Shown one piece after another: positions 23,867 through 32,705 of a stretch of DNA of 42,177 nt. Position 1 is the stretch's first letter. The number at the start of each line of letters is the position of its first letter. The notes beneath the pieces were generated by a model. That model was not told where the DNA came from. It did no database searches and was given only the letters and a program-made list of their open reading frames with translations. This DNA comes from Lachnospiraceae bacterium (GTDB lineage: Bacteria > Bacillota > Clostridia > Lachnospirales > Lachnospiraceae): contig JAIKXH010000106.1 of the NCBI GenBank assembly GCA_024684215.1, forward strand, positions 1 through 42,177, written 5' to 3'. The position numbers and the translations under genes are program-made.

Positions 23867-24811
23867 ATGAACGTATTAAAGGCTATAAAAGTAGCGGAGC
23901 TTAGGAAAAAGCTGTCCGTTATACCTGCAAAAATAATATTGGCTGCCGCACTCACTGTGGCAATCTACTGGGATACAAGTTTCTCAAAGGTTTGGGAGAA
24001 CTTTCAGGCATACCCTAAAAAGTACCTGATAATGCTTCTTATAGCCTATGGGGCTGTGTCCTATGTTTATTTTTTCATAAAACTGATGCACAACTGGATA
24101 TTCGGGGTGATATTGTCGGTAGGCGTGGGTGCACTTGTCGTAACGCAAGGTGCAAAGCTTGGAGACAAATGGCTTCAAATAGCGCTTATAGTGATGGTTT
24201 TCGGGGGACCGGTTCTAGACATCTTAAACCTGCTCAGATATCATTCTTTAAAAAGCGAAGTTATCAGAGCCGAGGAAGAAAAGCTTGAGGAAAGCTACGG
24301 TGAAGGCTATGACGAGGGCTACAGAAAAGGTATTCGCGAGGGAAAACGCAAGGAGAGAAGAAGACTGCGGGATGAGGACGCGTATTATGAAGAGCGCTTA
24401 AGTCGAAGCAGAGCAGGTCGGATCGGTAGGCGCGGTGACTACGAGGATGAGTGCGAGAACGGTTACTACGAAGATGAAGATTATGAAGATGAGTATTACG
24501 AAGACGAATACTATGAAGATGAAGAGTATGATGAGATAGACTACGATGATGAGTACGAAGCTTCAAGATACTCTTATGACGGAAAAATAGGAAGCGATGA
24601 GGGTGGCAGGAGAGATAATCGCAAATATATAAACGGAAACAGCGAAGAGGCTGCGGGATTTTTTGCGGACTGTAAATCACCTGCGGAAATAAAGCGCAGG
24701 TACCATGATCTGTGCAAGGTATACCATCCTGACAGCGGAAACGGGTCTGCAGAGCTTTTTTACCGAATAAAAGACGAGTACGACCGGCTTTCAAATGCGT
24801 CGTTTTCGTGA
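23867..24811 (+). CDS. membrane-anchored C-terminal J-domain protein with acidic Tyr-rich linker
   Basis: 314 residues. Three or four membrane helices occupy ~residues 18-130 ('IILAAALTVAIYW', 'YLIMLLIAYGAVSYVYFF', 'GVILSVGVGALVV', 'WLQIALIVMVFGGPVL'). A charged helix 'EESYGEGYDEGYRKGIREGK' follows, then ~40 residues of YYEDE-type repeats. The last ~50 residues are a J domain: 'PAEIKRRYHDLCKVYHPDSG', with the HPD triad at 287-289. J domains stimulate DnaK; a C-terminal one after membrane helices would recruit DnaK to the membrane. The start at ATG 23867 has TAAGGA upstream; a TTG at 23831 is less likely. No family name recognised. Confidence 0.82.
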   Translation: MNVLKAIKVAELRKKLSVIPAKIILAAALTVAIYWDTSFSKVWENFQAYPKKYLIMLLIAYGAVSYVYFFIKLMHNWIFGVILSVGVGALVVTQGAKLGDKWLQIALIVMVFGGPVLDILNLLRYHSLKSEVIRAEEEKLEESYGEGYDEGYRKGIREGKRKERRRLRDEDAYYEERLSRSRAGRIGRRGDYEDECENGYYEDEDYEDEYYEDEYYEDEEYDEIDYDDEYEASRYSYDGKIGSDEGGRRDNRKYINGNSEEAAGFFADCKSPAEIKRRYHDLCKVYHPDSGNGSAELFYRIKDEYDRLSNASFS

Positions 24812-24836
24812 CAAATCTAACCTGTGGTGATATAAT
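24808..24836 (+). promoter_or_regulatory. strong promoter before NAGPA gene
   Basis: GTGACA (24808-24813), a 17-base spacer and a perfect TATAAT (24831-24836). The -35 overlaps the stop codon of the J-domain gene. The leader of about 77 bases may also drive the genes after it, including metG. Confidence 0.75.
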
Positions 24837-24919
24837 ATATTCCACGTTTTTATAAGTAAGCCGAGTTACTGCCAAATAAAAGTTGTATACTTCTGCGATT
24901 GCAGGACAGATGAGATTTT

Positions 24920-26002
24920 ATGGAAGAAACAGTTAAGGATAACAAAAACCATAAAGCAGTTCATGTTTTGGGCGCCGTTATAGGTAACAGCGCACTACTT
25001 TTGGTTACAACTTTGTTTATTTTTGTTGTATTTTTGTTTAGTGTAATCCTGATTTTGACTCATGGTCCTTCTGAGCGCGCAAGGTATATTTTTGTCAATT
25101 CCTGTAACGAGACCAGTGCACTTAAGTTTTTGCCCTACTGGTTTTTAAACGATGATGAGGTGGACAGACTCCTTACCGGAGATGGTGGGGGCGATGATTA
25201 TATTGAACTTAAATACAGAGTGACAGAGGCCCGGGATGCGGACAGCGAGAGCGCGTTTGCGACAGAAATCGAGGAAGAGCTTTCTGACGACGGATTTGAG
25301 GGCGGAATAAAGATTGAAGACATATTCGGGGATACCTATCGCGGCAAAATAATGCTTATAAAGGATCCTTCGAGGATAACGGTAGGTGTTTTGCCATCAT
25401 ACAGCGAAGATGCATACGGAAAATACCTATATAAATTTATAGAAGATAACGGCGCCGTCGGAGGCATCAACGGAGGAGGCTTTGCTGATGAAGAAGGCAA
25501 GGGCCGAGGCGGGTGTCCTGACGGATTTGTTATAAAAAACGGAAAGATCATATACGGTGAGGACCTTGGAGTGTGCAACAATTTTGTTGGCTTTGACAAG
25601 GATCACAAGATGATGCTTAAAAGCTGCACGGCAGCTCAGGCAATCAAAGCAGGAGCCGTGGAAGGTATAACCTTCGAGATGGGAAGTGTACTTGTGAGGG
25701 ACGGCAATCCCGCAAAGAAGCTCGGAGGAGGTTATAATCCCCGCACAGCCATTGGGCAAAAAGCTGACGGAACTGTCATAATGGTAGTTATCGAAGGCAG
25801 ACATGCGGCAAGCCTCGGTGCCACAAGAGACGATCTTGTTGATATTATGGTTGAGTATGGGGCAGAAAATGCCACAATGTTGGACGGTGGCTCGTCAGCA
25901 GAAATGAGATATAACGGTGAGCAGCTCACCAGAGGGTCCGGACTTATCGGAATGAGAGGCCTCCCCAATGCTATACTTATTATGCCGGAGGTGACAGAAT
26001 GA
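24920..26002 (+). CDS. NAGPA-type phosphodiester glycosidase family membrane protein
   Basis: 360 residues. One N-terminal membrane helix (~16-47) leaves the rest outside. An acidic stem (~95-135) leads to a NAGPA (DUF2233) domain: 'GAVGGINGGGF', 'NPRTAIGQKADGTVIMVVIE', 'ATMLDGGSSAEM' with the conserved Asp-Gly-Gly, and a C-terminal 'RGLPNAILIM'. The mammalian namesake removes GlcNAc from GlcNAc-P-mannose; bacterial members are thought to act on phosphodiester-linked sugars in exopolysaccharide or wall polymers. The stop overlaps the next gene's start (ATGA), coupling it to an unknown anchored protein. No strong SD before the ATG; GATGAG is the nearest. Confidence 0.87.
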   Translation: MEETVKDNKNHKAVHVLGAVIGNSALLLVTTLFIFVVFLFSVILILTHGPSERARYIFVNSCNETSALKFLPYWFLNDDEVDRLLTGDGGGDDYIELKYRVTEARDADSESAFATEIEEELSDDGFEGGIKIEDIFGDTYRGKIMLIKDPSRITVGVLPSYSEDAYGKYLYKFIEDNGAVGGINGGGFADEEGKGRGGCPDGFVIKNGKIIYGEDLGVCNNFVGFDKDHKMMLKSCTAAQAIKAGAVEGITFEMGSVLVRDGNPAKKLGGGYNPRTAIGQKADGTVIMVVIEGRHAASLGATRDDLVDIMVEYGAENATMLDGGSSAEMRYNGEQLTRGSGLIGMRGLPNAILIMPEVTE

Positions 26003-27153
26003 AAAATCCGGTATTTCGCAGAATCTATTTGGTTTATGTCGGACTTGTATTTGTTTTTGTTCTTGTGCTTTTGGCACTGCTATGGCGCAATATGGTGATT
26101 TTCCAGACAAAGTACGACGATGAACAGCGTATGGAGGAGACTCTTTTGAATGTAAAGAGAGCTCCGGAAAAAGTATTTTTGTCCTATGCCCGGAATCTGT
26201 GTGCAACGGATTTTGCAAGAGCATGGTTAAAAGATAATCCCGATGCACCGGAGTCGACCGCAAGCGTTGCTGCTTATTTTGAAAATCTTATGGAAGAAAA
26301 AGGAGCACCGTCTTACTACAAATCAAAATTGGGTACGTCGGAAAAACCCGCTTTTGAAATTTGTTTCGGGGACGAACTTGTATGTGTGTGCTATCTTTCG
26401 GGTAGCGGAACGAAATGGGCTGTATCCGATATGTCTGCTTATGCAGACGGAGAAAACACTTTTAAAACGATTATACCAAATTCATACCGTGTCATGTGTA
26501 ACGGCAAAGAACTAACCGAAGGTTATATAACAAAATCAGATATCGTTATGTTCCCTTATGATAGAGAAAGGGAAACGTACGACGATTATCTGGTAAATGA
26601 AGTGCTCTGGAACGAGTACCGAGTAGACGGACTTTTGTCAAATGCCGTTATAGAGATAATTGATAAAGACGGCAATAAAATAGAAGATAAACCGTCATCT
26701 GATGATGATGAAGAAATCTATCGGGTTTATGCTGACGAGGAAGATTCGAAGAAACTGACCGAGGCGGCGCTGGGATTTTTGGAAAGCTATCTCGTATATT
26801 ATACATACGGTAAAAACATGATAGACGATCATATTGCAGCGGCTCAGGAGTATTGCTTTTCCGGATCGCCCGCGGATAAAGCGCTGATAAACGCATACGA
26901 GGACAGCGTTAGCTGGGCATACGGCCACACTGATCTGAGGAATGAAATACTTTCTGTTGGAAGACCTGTCATGTGGGCCGATAATTGTTGCAGTATAGAT
27001 ATAAAGTATCATGCATACGCAAAAAGAGGCGGAGAAGAGCTGGATTATTCCCGCAGAGATGAGATCATAAGGGTTGTTATGCTGGACAAAGGAAAAGGCT
27101 ACAAAGTCTTTGCTTTTGACGTATCGGCAGCCGGAGAATACTTGGATCAATAA
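25999..27153 (+). CDS. unknown membrane-anchored extracellular protein
   Basis: 384 residues, no family recognised. A single membrane helix (~10-30) near the N-terminus is followed by an extracellular part of mixed alpha/beta sequence in two halves. Residues ~40-175 contain 'YYKSKLGTSEKPAFEICFG'. An acidic 'SSDDDEE' spacer at ~234-240 leads to a second half (~250-384) that could be an NTF2-like pocket ('AALGFLESYLVYYTYGKN' helix, then alternating strands); this is an impression. The 4-base overlap with the NAGPA gene indicates a joint role, for example as substrate-binding or scaffolding partner. Before metG there is only a 27-base gap. Confidence 0.7.
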   Translation: MKNPVFRRIYLVYVGLVFVFVLVLLALLWRNMVIFQTKYDDEQRMEETLLNVKRAPEKVFLSYARNLCATDFARAWLKDNPDAPESTASVAAYFENLMEEKGAPSYYKSKLGTSEKPAFEICFGDELVCVCYLSGSGTKWAVSDMSAYADGENTFKTIIPNSYRVMCNGKELTEGYITKSDIVMFPYDRERETYDDYLVNEVLWNEYRVDGLLSNAVIEIIDKDGNKIEDKPSSDDDEEIYRVYADEEDSKKLTEAALGFLESYLVYYTYGKNMIDDHIAAAQEYCFSGSPADKALINAYEDSVSWAYGHTDLRNEILSVGRPVMWADNCCSIDIKYHAYAKRGGEELDYSRRDEIIRVVMLDKGKGYKVFAFDVSAAGEYLDQ

Positions 27154-27180
27154 TATACTTATATATTTTGGAGGATAGAA

Positions 27181-29181
27181 ATGCAGAACAAAGGACCTTA
27201 TTATTTAACAACGGCTATAGCCTACACATCCGGAAAACCTCATATCGGAAATTCATATGAGATCGTGATGGCTGATGCTATCGTTAGACATAAAAGATTA
27301 CAGGGATATGATTGCTTTTTCCAGACCGGTACCGATGAGCACGGTCAAAAGATCGAGGAAAAGGCTGCGGCGGCAGGCGTTACTCCCAAGGAGTTTGTGG
27401 ACAATGTTGCGGGAATTATCAGAGGAATCTGTGACAGCTTAAACATTTCCTATGATAGGTTTATCCGTACTACCGATGCAGACCACGAAAAGCAGATTCA
27501 GAAGATCTTTAAGAAAATGTATGCAAAGGGAGACATTTACAAGGGATCCTATGAGGGACTTTACTGTACTCCATGTGAGTCTTTCTGGACCGAGAGCCAG
27601 CTAAAGGACGGTAAGTGCCCCGATTGCGGACGTGAAGTAAAGCCCGCAAAAGAGGAAGCATATTTCTTTAAAATGAGTAAATATGCTGACAGGTTAATGA
27701 AATACTATGATGAGCATCCGGAGTTTATACAGCCTGTTTCACGTAAAAATGAGATGGTTAACAACTTCTTAAAGCCCGGACTTCAGGATCTTTGCGTATC
27801 AAGAACATCTTTCAAATGGGGAATTCCCGTAGATTTCGATGATAAGCATGTGGTTTATGTATGGCTTGATGCACTTTCAAACTATATTACCGGTATCGGA
27901 TATGACGCTGACGGAAACAGCTCGGAGCAGTACAAAAAGTTCTGGCCTGCAGACCTTCATCTTGTAGGTAAGGACATCATCCGTTTCCATACCATTTACT
28001 GGCCTATTTTCCTTATGTCTCTTGAGGAGCCCCTCCCCAAAAAGATATTCGGTCATCCCTGGCTTTTACAGGGCGGTGAAAAGATGAGTAAGTCACGCGG
28101 TAACGTTATTTATGCCGACGATCTTATCTCTTTATATGGTGTTGACGGTGTGCGCTATTATGTGCTTCACGAGATGCCTTATGAAAATGACGGAACCATT
28201 ACCTGGGAACTTATGACCGAAAGATACAATTCGGACCTTGCAAATGTCCTTGGAAACCTTGTAAAGAGAACTGTTTCCATGACAAATAAATACTTTGACG
28301 GAGTTGTAAAAAAGACCGGTGCAGAGGGAGATGTTGACGCAGACCTTAAGGCAGTTGTTACCGCTGCAAGAGACAATGTAGCAAAAAAGATGGACGATCT
28401 GAGAGTTTCCGATGCCATAGATGAAGTGTTTGCGATTTTTAAGCGTTCCAACAAATACATCGATGAGACTGAGCCCTGGACTCTTGCAAAGGATGAGGCA
28501 AATAATGACAGACTTTCCGAGGTAATGTATAACCTTACAGAGTCTATTATTATCGGAGCAAATCTTCTCTATCCTTATATGCCCGAGACCGCAGATGCTA
28601 TCCTTGCTCAGCTTGGAGGCTCCGAAAAGAGAGACTACGACGATCTTGATAAGTTCGGACTTTTAGCTTCCGGAACAAAGGTTACCGCTGAACCCGAGAC
28701 TCTTTTTGCAAGACTTAACATCGAAGATATCATGAAACGTGTTGAAGAGATCAGAGCAGCCCAAAAGGCAGAGTATGAGCGTGAGAACGGAGTAACTGCC
28801 GAGGAGGGCTCCAAAGAGGCTGCAAGTGATGACGCGATAGATATTGAGCCTAAGGATATCATCACATATGATGATTTTGCAAAGCTTCAGCTTCAGGTAG
28901 GAGAGATTATTTCCTGTGAGGCTGTGCCCAAGTCCAAAAAGCTTCTTTGTTCCCGGGTAAAGATCGGCAGCAAGGTTCGTCAGATTTTATCAGGTATAAA
29001 GGCCAACTATTCTCCCGAGGAGATGGTGGGCAAGAAGGTTATGGTACTTGTTAATCTGCAGCCCAGAGAGATTGCGGGTCTTACCAGCGAAGGAATGATT
29101 CTTTGCGCAGAGGATGCGGAAGGAAAGCTTGCTATAATGGTGCCTGAGCGTGAGATGCCCGCGGGAGCTGAGATCTGCTAA
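27181..29181 (+). CDS. metG: methionyl-tRNA synthetase
   Basis: 666 residues, class I synthetase. 'PHIGN' (H21) is the HIGH motif, and 'KMSKS' lies at 301-305. Two CxxC pairs ('CTPC', 'CPDC') form the zinc knuckle of the MetG2/Cys4 type. The ~120-residue C-terminal domain ('LQLQVGEIISCEAVPKSKKL' on) is the Arc1p/Trbp111-like tRNA-binding dimer domain. It charges tRNA-Met, including the initiator. GGAGG lies 7 bases before the ATG. There is no T-box leader, as the upstream gap is only 27 bases, so expression probably comes from the promoter at 24808 or from one inside the preceding gene. Confidence 0.98.
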   Translation: MQNKGPYYLTTAIAYTSGKPHIGNSYEIVMADAIVRHKRLQGYDCFFQTGTDEHGQKIEEKAAAAGVTPKEFVDNVAGIIRGICDSLNISYDRFIRTTDADHEKQIQKIFKKMYAKGDIYKGSYEGLYCTPCESFWTESQLKDGKCPDCGREVKPAKEEAYFFKMSKYADRLMKYYDEHPEFIQPVSRKNEMVNNFLKPGLQDLCVSRTSFKWGIPVDFDDKHVVYVWLDALSNYITGIGYDADGNSSEQYKKFWPADLHLVGKDIIRFHTIYWPIFLMSLEEPLPKKIFGHPWLLQGGEKMSKSRGNVIYADDLISLYGVDGVRYYVLHEMPYENDGTITWELMTERYNSDLANVLGNLVKRTVSMTNKYFDGVVKKTGAEGDVDADLKAVVTAARDNVAKKMDDLRVSDAIDEVFAIFKRSNKYIDETEPWTLAKDEANNDRLSEVMYNLTESIIIGANLLYPYMPETADAILAQLGGSEKRDYDDLDKFGLLASGTKVTAEPETLFARLNIEDIMKRVEEIRAAQKAEYERENGVTAEEGSKEAASDDAIDIEPKDIITYDDFAKLQLQVGEIISCEAVPKSKKLLCSRVKIGSKVRQILSGIKANYSPEEMVGKKVMVLVNLQPREIAGLTSEGMILCAEDAEGKLAIMVPEREMPAGAEIC

Positions 29182-29205
29182 TATAAAACTGAAAGGGGTA
29201 TGCCT

Positions 29206-30135
29206 ATGAAAAAGGAAGAATTCTTTTTTGACTCCAGGGACGGAGTAAGCAAAGTTCATGCCATAAGATACACTCCCGAGGACGGAGAAATCAAAGGTGT
29301 GTACCAGATAGTACACGGCATGAGCGAGCACTTCGAAAGATATGAGGATATCGCCGAGTTTCTTACTTCAAAAGGGTTTGTTGTCGTTGGAGAAAACCAT
29401 TTAGGACACGGAAAAACTGTTCCGGAGGGCGGACTTAAAGGATATTTTTGTGAAAACGATCCCGCTACCGTAGTGGTAAGAGATGTTCATAGACTAAAGA
29501 AAATGACCCAGGAGCTTTATCCGGGCGTACCCTATTTTCTCATGGGTCACAGCATGGGCTCATTTATAGCAAGAAACTATATCATGAGATACGGAACAGG
29601 TATCACCGGAGCCATTATAATGGGTACCGGCAACCAGTCAAAACCCCTTATAGCCGTATCAAAATTTGTCGCAGGTTTTCAGAAGCTTATCTTTGGTGAC
29701 AAGCATCCGGCACTTTTTATAAACAATCTGGCCTTTGGCGGATACAATAAGAGAATAAAACCCGCAAGAACATTTTTTGATTGGCTCAGTGTAAATGAAG
29801 AGAATGTTGACAGTTATATAGAGGATCCCGATTGCGGATTTTTGTTCACGGTCAACGGATTTGCGACTCTTTTTGAGTTGATTTCCAGACTTCTTAAAAA
29901 GAAGAACCTTCAAAAGGTTCCCAAAGATTTACCTATTTTGTTCGTGTCCGGAGCCGAGGATCCTGTAGGTGATTATTCCAAGGGAGTTATGAGGGCTAAG
30001 GAAGCACTTGAAAAAGTCGGTGTTAAGGATATAACGGTCAAGATATATCCCGGTCTTCGTCATGAGATTTTAAATGAAGACGCCAAGGATATGGTCAAAG
30101 AGGATATTTACAATTGGGTGATGACGAAATTATAA
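29206..30135 (+). CDS. alpha/beta hydrolase (monoacylglycerol lipase-like)
   Basis: 309 residues. 'GHSMGSF' supplies the nucleophile Ser. 'IVHGMSEHFERYEDIA' is the typical oxyanion/His-Gly region of the Hydrolase_4 (monoglyceride lipase) family. 'FVSGAEDPVG' carries the acid Asp and 'GLRHEIL' the catalytic His. It acts as an esterase or lysophospholipase-type enzyme on a lipid ester; no signal peptide, so cytoplasmic. ATG 29200 is too close to the SD AAGGGG, whereas ATG 29206 sits 7 bases from it and is chosen. It overlaps the next gene by 22 bases. Confidence 0.88.
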   Translation: MKKEEFFFDSRDGVSKVHAIRYTPEDGEIKGVYQIVHGMSEHFERYEDIAEFLTSKGFVVVGENHLGHGKTVPEGGLKGYFCENDPATVVVRDVHRLKKMTQELYPGVPYFLMGHSMGSFIARNYIMRYGTGITGAIIMGTGNQSKPLIAVSKFVAGFQKLIFGDKHPALFINNLAFGGYNKRIKPARTFFDWLSVNEENVDSYIEDPDCGFLFTVNGFATLFELISRLLKKKNLQKVPKDLPILFVSGAEDPVGDYSKGVMRAKEALEKVGVKDITVKIYPGLRHEILNEDAKDMVKEDIYNWVMTKL

Positions 30136-30614
30136 AGCTTTTTAAAGAGACTCCATACGATTACAGATGGGCCAGAAAAGAAGAATGGAAGCCCGCTATG
30201 ATGATGGTGTGGAAGACATTCATGAAATTTGAGTCCCCTGATTATTCACAGGAAGGGATTAGAGAGTTTTTTGAATTTATTACCGATGATGATATTTATA
30301 GGGCGTTTTTAAACGGAACCTATCGTATGATGGTGGCCCTTGACGGTGACCGTATTATCGGCGTGGCTTCACTCAGAAACAGAAATATTCTGTCTTTGCT
30401 GTTCGTAGATGAGCAGTATCACAGAAAAGGCGTCGGATCGGTGCTCCTTGAACTCCTTGGAAGTTACGTAAAGGATACAAACAAGGAATTCATTTTTCAC
30501 GTAAAGGCGGCGCCGTATGCAGTGGCTTTTTACAGAAACAGGGGGTTTCGTGCCACGTCGGATGAGCAGGAAAAAGGCGGAATCAGAGTTACGCCTATGG
30601 AGAAAGTACTATGA
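30114..30614 (+). CDS. GNAT-family N-acetyltransferase
   Basis: 166 residues. The acetyl-CoA motif A is 'LFVDEQYHRKGVGSVLLELL', with the R/Q-x-x-G-x-G/A pattern as 'RKGVGS'. The C-terminal 'AVAFYRNRGF' is motif B. The substrate is unknown. The start is TTG at 30114, since the first in-frame ATG would remove the N-terminal strand and helix; AGAGG lies 10 bases before it. It lies within a chain of overlapping genes: the hydrolase before (22 bases) and the YesL-like gene after (4 bases). Confidence 0.87.
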   Translation: MGDDEIIKLFKETPYDYRWARKEEWKPAMMMVWKTFMKFESPDYSQEGIREFFEFITDDDIYRAFLNGTYRMMVALDGDRIIGVASLRNRNILSLLFVDEQYHRKGVGSVLLELLGSYVKDTNKEFIFHVKAAPYAVAFYRNRGFRATSDEQEKGGIRVTPMEKVL

Positions 30615-31285
30615 AGATTTTTAACCCGGACAGCCCTTTTATGACGGTTTTGTCCAGAATAGCCGATTTTATGATCATAAATGTGTTTACCCTGGTGCTT
30701 TGTGTACCGATAATCACCTCGGGGGCGGCACTTACGGCATGTTATTACACCATGCTGAAAATCAGACGCGATGAAGACAGCGGAATAGTTAAGCTTTATT
30801 TTAAGTCTTTTAAAGAGAATTTTAAGCAGGCGGCGGTAATAACGCTTATTGTTATTGCACTCATGGGTATCCCGGCATATATTCTCGGGGTGGTAAATGC
30901 CAATTTTAAGGATGCGGTGCCTACCGTAGCAAGGGTGCTTCTTGCCGGAGCGGTTTTACTTGTGGCATTTTTGTTTTCAATGGTATTTCCGGTACTTTCA
31001 AGATTTTCAAATACCATCGGCGGAACGATAAAGGCAGGCATAATGGTTGCCGTTTCCAATCCGCCCAGATCGTTTTTGATCATAATAATGACGGTGGCGC
31101 CTTTCTACCTTTTGTACAATTTCCCCGTTATCCTACCGGTGGTTTTAATGTTTGGAATATCTCTTCCCGCATTTTTGTCCGTCTGTCTTTATAACAAGCA
31201 GTTTATAAAGATGGAGGAAAGGGCCAACGAAGCTCATGGAATACCCGTTCCCGGCTCGGAAGACGAGCATATATTCAATGATTAA
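30611..31285 (+). CDS. YesL/DUF624 family membrane protein
   Basis: 224 residues with about five membrane helices: ~20-43 ('DFMIINVFTLVLCVPII'), ~74-96, ~105-127, ~146-170 and ~172-190. The N-terminal 'FNPDSPFMTVLSRIADFM', the 'TSGAALTACYYTMLKI' loop and the 'YFKSFKENFKQA' segment are typical of DUF624/YesL. Family members often sit in sugar-utilisation loci beside ABC permeases, but their role is not known. It overlaps the acetyltransferase by ATGA and ends the operon; a terminator follows at 31341. Confidence 0.87.
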   Translation: MKIFNPDSPFMTVLSRIADFMIINVFTLVLCVPIITSGAALTACYYTMLKIRRDEDSGIVKLYFKSFKENFKQAAVITLIVIALMGIPAYILGVVNANFKDAVPTVARVLLAGAVLLVAFLFSMVFPVLSRFSNTIGGTIKAGIMVAVSNPPRSFLIIIMTVAPFYLLYNFPVILPVVLMFGISLPAFLSVCLYNKQFIKMEERANEAHGIPVPGSEDEHIFND

Positions 31286-31340
31286 ATTAGCAGATTTATT
31301 AGCCTGTTAAATTATTTATGACCATACACAAAATGAACCA

Positions 31341-31390
31341 AAAAGCAGCGGCAAATTGTTCAAATTGTCGTTGCTTTTATATTTTTTTTA
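31341..31390 (+). terminator. Rho-independent terminator after YesL gene
   Basis: A 15-17-bp hairpin, with two G-U pairs, forms between AAAAGCAGCGGCAAATT and its complement ending GCTTTT at 31378. It is followed by ATATTTTTTTTAG. Confidence 0.85.
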
Positions 31391-31529
31391 GAATTAAGGT
31401 CAAATTTTACAAAATGAAACGAAATCTTTGTTTAATTGAGTTATGGCTAAAACTCCGTTGTATGGTTATACTAAACAATGTAATTTTTAGTTTTTGCCCA
31501 AAAACTGTAACTTGAAAGGAGTCATTAAA

Positions 31530-32642
31530 ATGGCAGGTTTGTCTTTAAAGAACATTTGCAAGGTTTATCCTAACGGCTTTGAAGCAGTTAAGAACTTCAA
31601 CCTTGAGATCGCAGACCAGGAGTTCATCATCTTCGTTGGACCTTCAGGATGCGGTAAATCAACTACACTTCGTATGATCGCAGGACTTGAGGATATTTCC
31701 TCCGGTGAACTCAGAATCGGTGACAGACTCGTTAACGATGTAGAGCCTAAGGATCGTGATATCGCGATGGTATTCCAGAACTACGCTCTGTATCCTCATA
31801 TGTCAGTTCGTGATAACATGGCATTCGGTCTTAAGCTTAGAAAAGTTCCCAAGGATCAGATTGAAAAGATGGTAAACGAGGCAGCTAAGATCCTCGACCT
31901 TACCGCTCTCCTTGATCGTAAGCCCAAGGCTCTTTCCGGTGGTCAGAGACAGCGTGTTGCCATGGGACGTGCTATCGTACGTAATCCTAAGGTATTCCTC
32001 ATGGACGAGCCTCTTTCAAACCTTGATGCAAAGCTTCGTGTACAGATGAGAATCGAAATTGCAAAGCTTCATCAGAGACTTGGTACCACCATCATCTACG
32101 TTACCCACGACCAGACAGAGGCTATGACTCTTGGCGATCGTATCGTAGTTATGAAGGACGGTGTTATCCAGCAGGTTGACACTCCTCAGAATCTTTATGA
32201 GAAGCCCGCTAACCTCTTCGTAGCAGGATTCATGGGTTCACCTCAGATGAACTTCCTTGATGCTACCGTTAAGGTTAATGGCGATGTTGCAAGCCTTGAG
32301 ATTGCAGGACATGCAATTCCTCTTCCTCCCGCTAAGTCAAAGAAGCTTATCGAGGGTGGTTATGACGGAAAGGTTGTTACCTTCGGTATCCGTCCTGAGG
32401 ATGTATATGATTCAGAGATGTACATTGAGGCATCTCCTCAGTCAGTATTTGAGTCAACTATCAAGGTTTACGAGCTCCTTGGTGCAGAAGTTTATCTCTA
32501 CTTCGATCTTGAAGAGTTCCCTATCACTGCCAGAGTTGATTCTCGTACAACCGCTAGACCCGGTGACTCCATCAAGTTTGCTATTGATGTTGAGAAGATT
32601 CACGTTTTCGACAAGGAAACCGAGAAGACTATCACCAACTAG
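31530..32642 (+). CDS. ugpC: MsmK/UgpC-type sugar ABC transporter ATP-binding protein
   Basis: 370 residues. Walker A 'GPSGCGKST' (37-45), Q-loop 'FQNYALYPHM', signature 'LSGGQRQRVAMGRA', Walker B 'VFLMDEPLSNLD' and the H-loop 'THDQTEAM' are all intact. The C-terminal ~130 residues form the MalK/UgpC-type OB (TOBE) regulatory fold. It energises carbohydrate import permeases. No permease or binding-protein gene lies beside it, so it is probably the shared ATPase serving several ABC sugar importers, as MsmK does in streptococci. AAAGGAG precedes ATG 31530; an upstream TTG is in frame but unneeded. Codon use is strongly biased, suggesting high expression. Confidence 0.94.
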   Translation: MAGLSLKNICKVYPNGFEAVKNFNLEIADQEFIIFVGPSGCGKSTTLRMIAGLEDISSGELRIGDRLVNDVEPKDRDIAMVFQNYALYPHMSVRDNMAFGLKLRKVPKDQIEKMVNEAAKILDLTALLDRKPKALSGGQRQRVAMGRAIVRNPKVFLMDEPLSNLDAKLRVQMRIEIAKLHQRLGTTIIYVTHDQTEAMTLGDRIVVMKDGVIQQVDTPQNLYEKPANLFVAGFMGSPQMNFLDATVKVNGDVASLEIAGHAIPLPPAKSKKLIEGGYDGKVVTFGIRPEDVYDSEMYIEASPQSVFESTIKVYELLGAEVYLYFDLEEFPITARVDSRTTARPGDSIKFAIDVEKIHVFDKETEKTITN

Positions 32643-32666
32643 TAATCAGTTTAAATGTATTAAAGA

Positions 32667-32695
32667 GCCCCGGCAAAACCTGCCGGGGCATTTTT
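32667..32695 (+). terminator. terminator-like hairpin directly ahead of CdaR-type gene
   Basis: A 9-bp GC-rich stem GCCCCGGCA (32667-32675) / TGCCGGGGC (32681-32689) is followed by ATTTTTG. The next gene's SD (GAGGA, 32696-32700) begins immediately after the T-run. The gene downstream would be expressed only by read-through. Confidence 0.88.
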
Positions 32696-32705
32696 GAGGA
32701 AGCAA

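Noticed and set aside
24264-24875. Minus-strand 203-residue His/Arg/Leu-rich frame opposite the J-domain gene
   Set aside because: Produced by the GAx-rich acidic linker read in antisense; no SD and no recognisable domain.
27154-27180. T-box or other leader before metG
   Set aside because: The gap is 27 bases and holds only the SD.
31386-31529. Catabolite-repression (cre) site before ugpC
   Set aside because: ATGAAACGAAATC lacks one base of the TGNAANCG spacing, so it does not fit the consensus.
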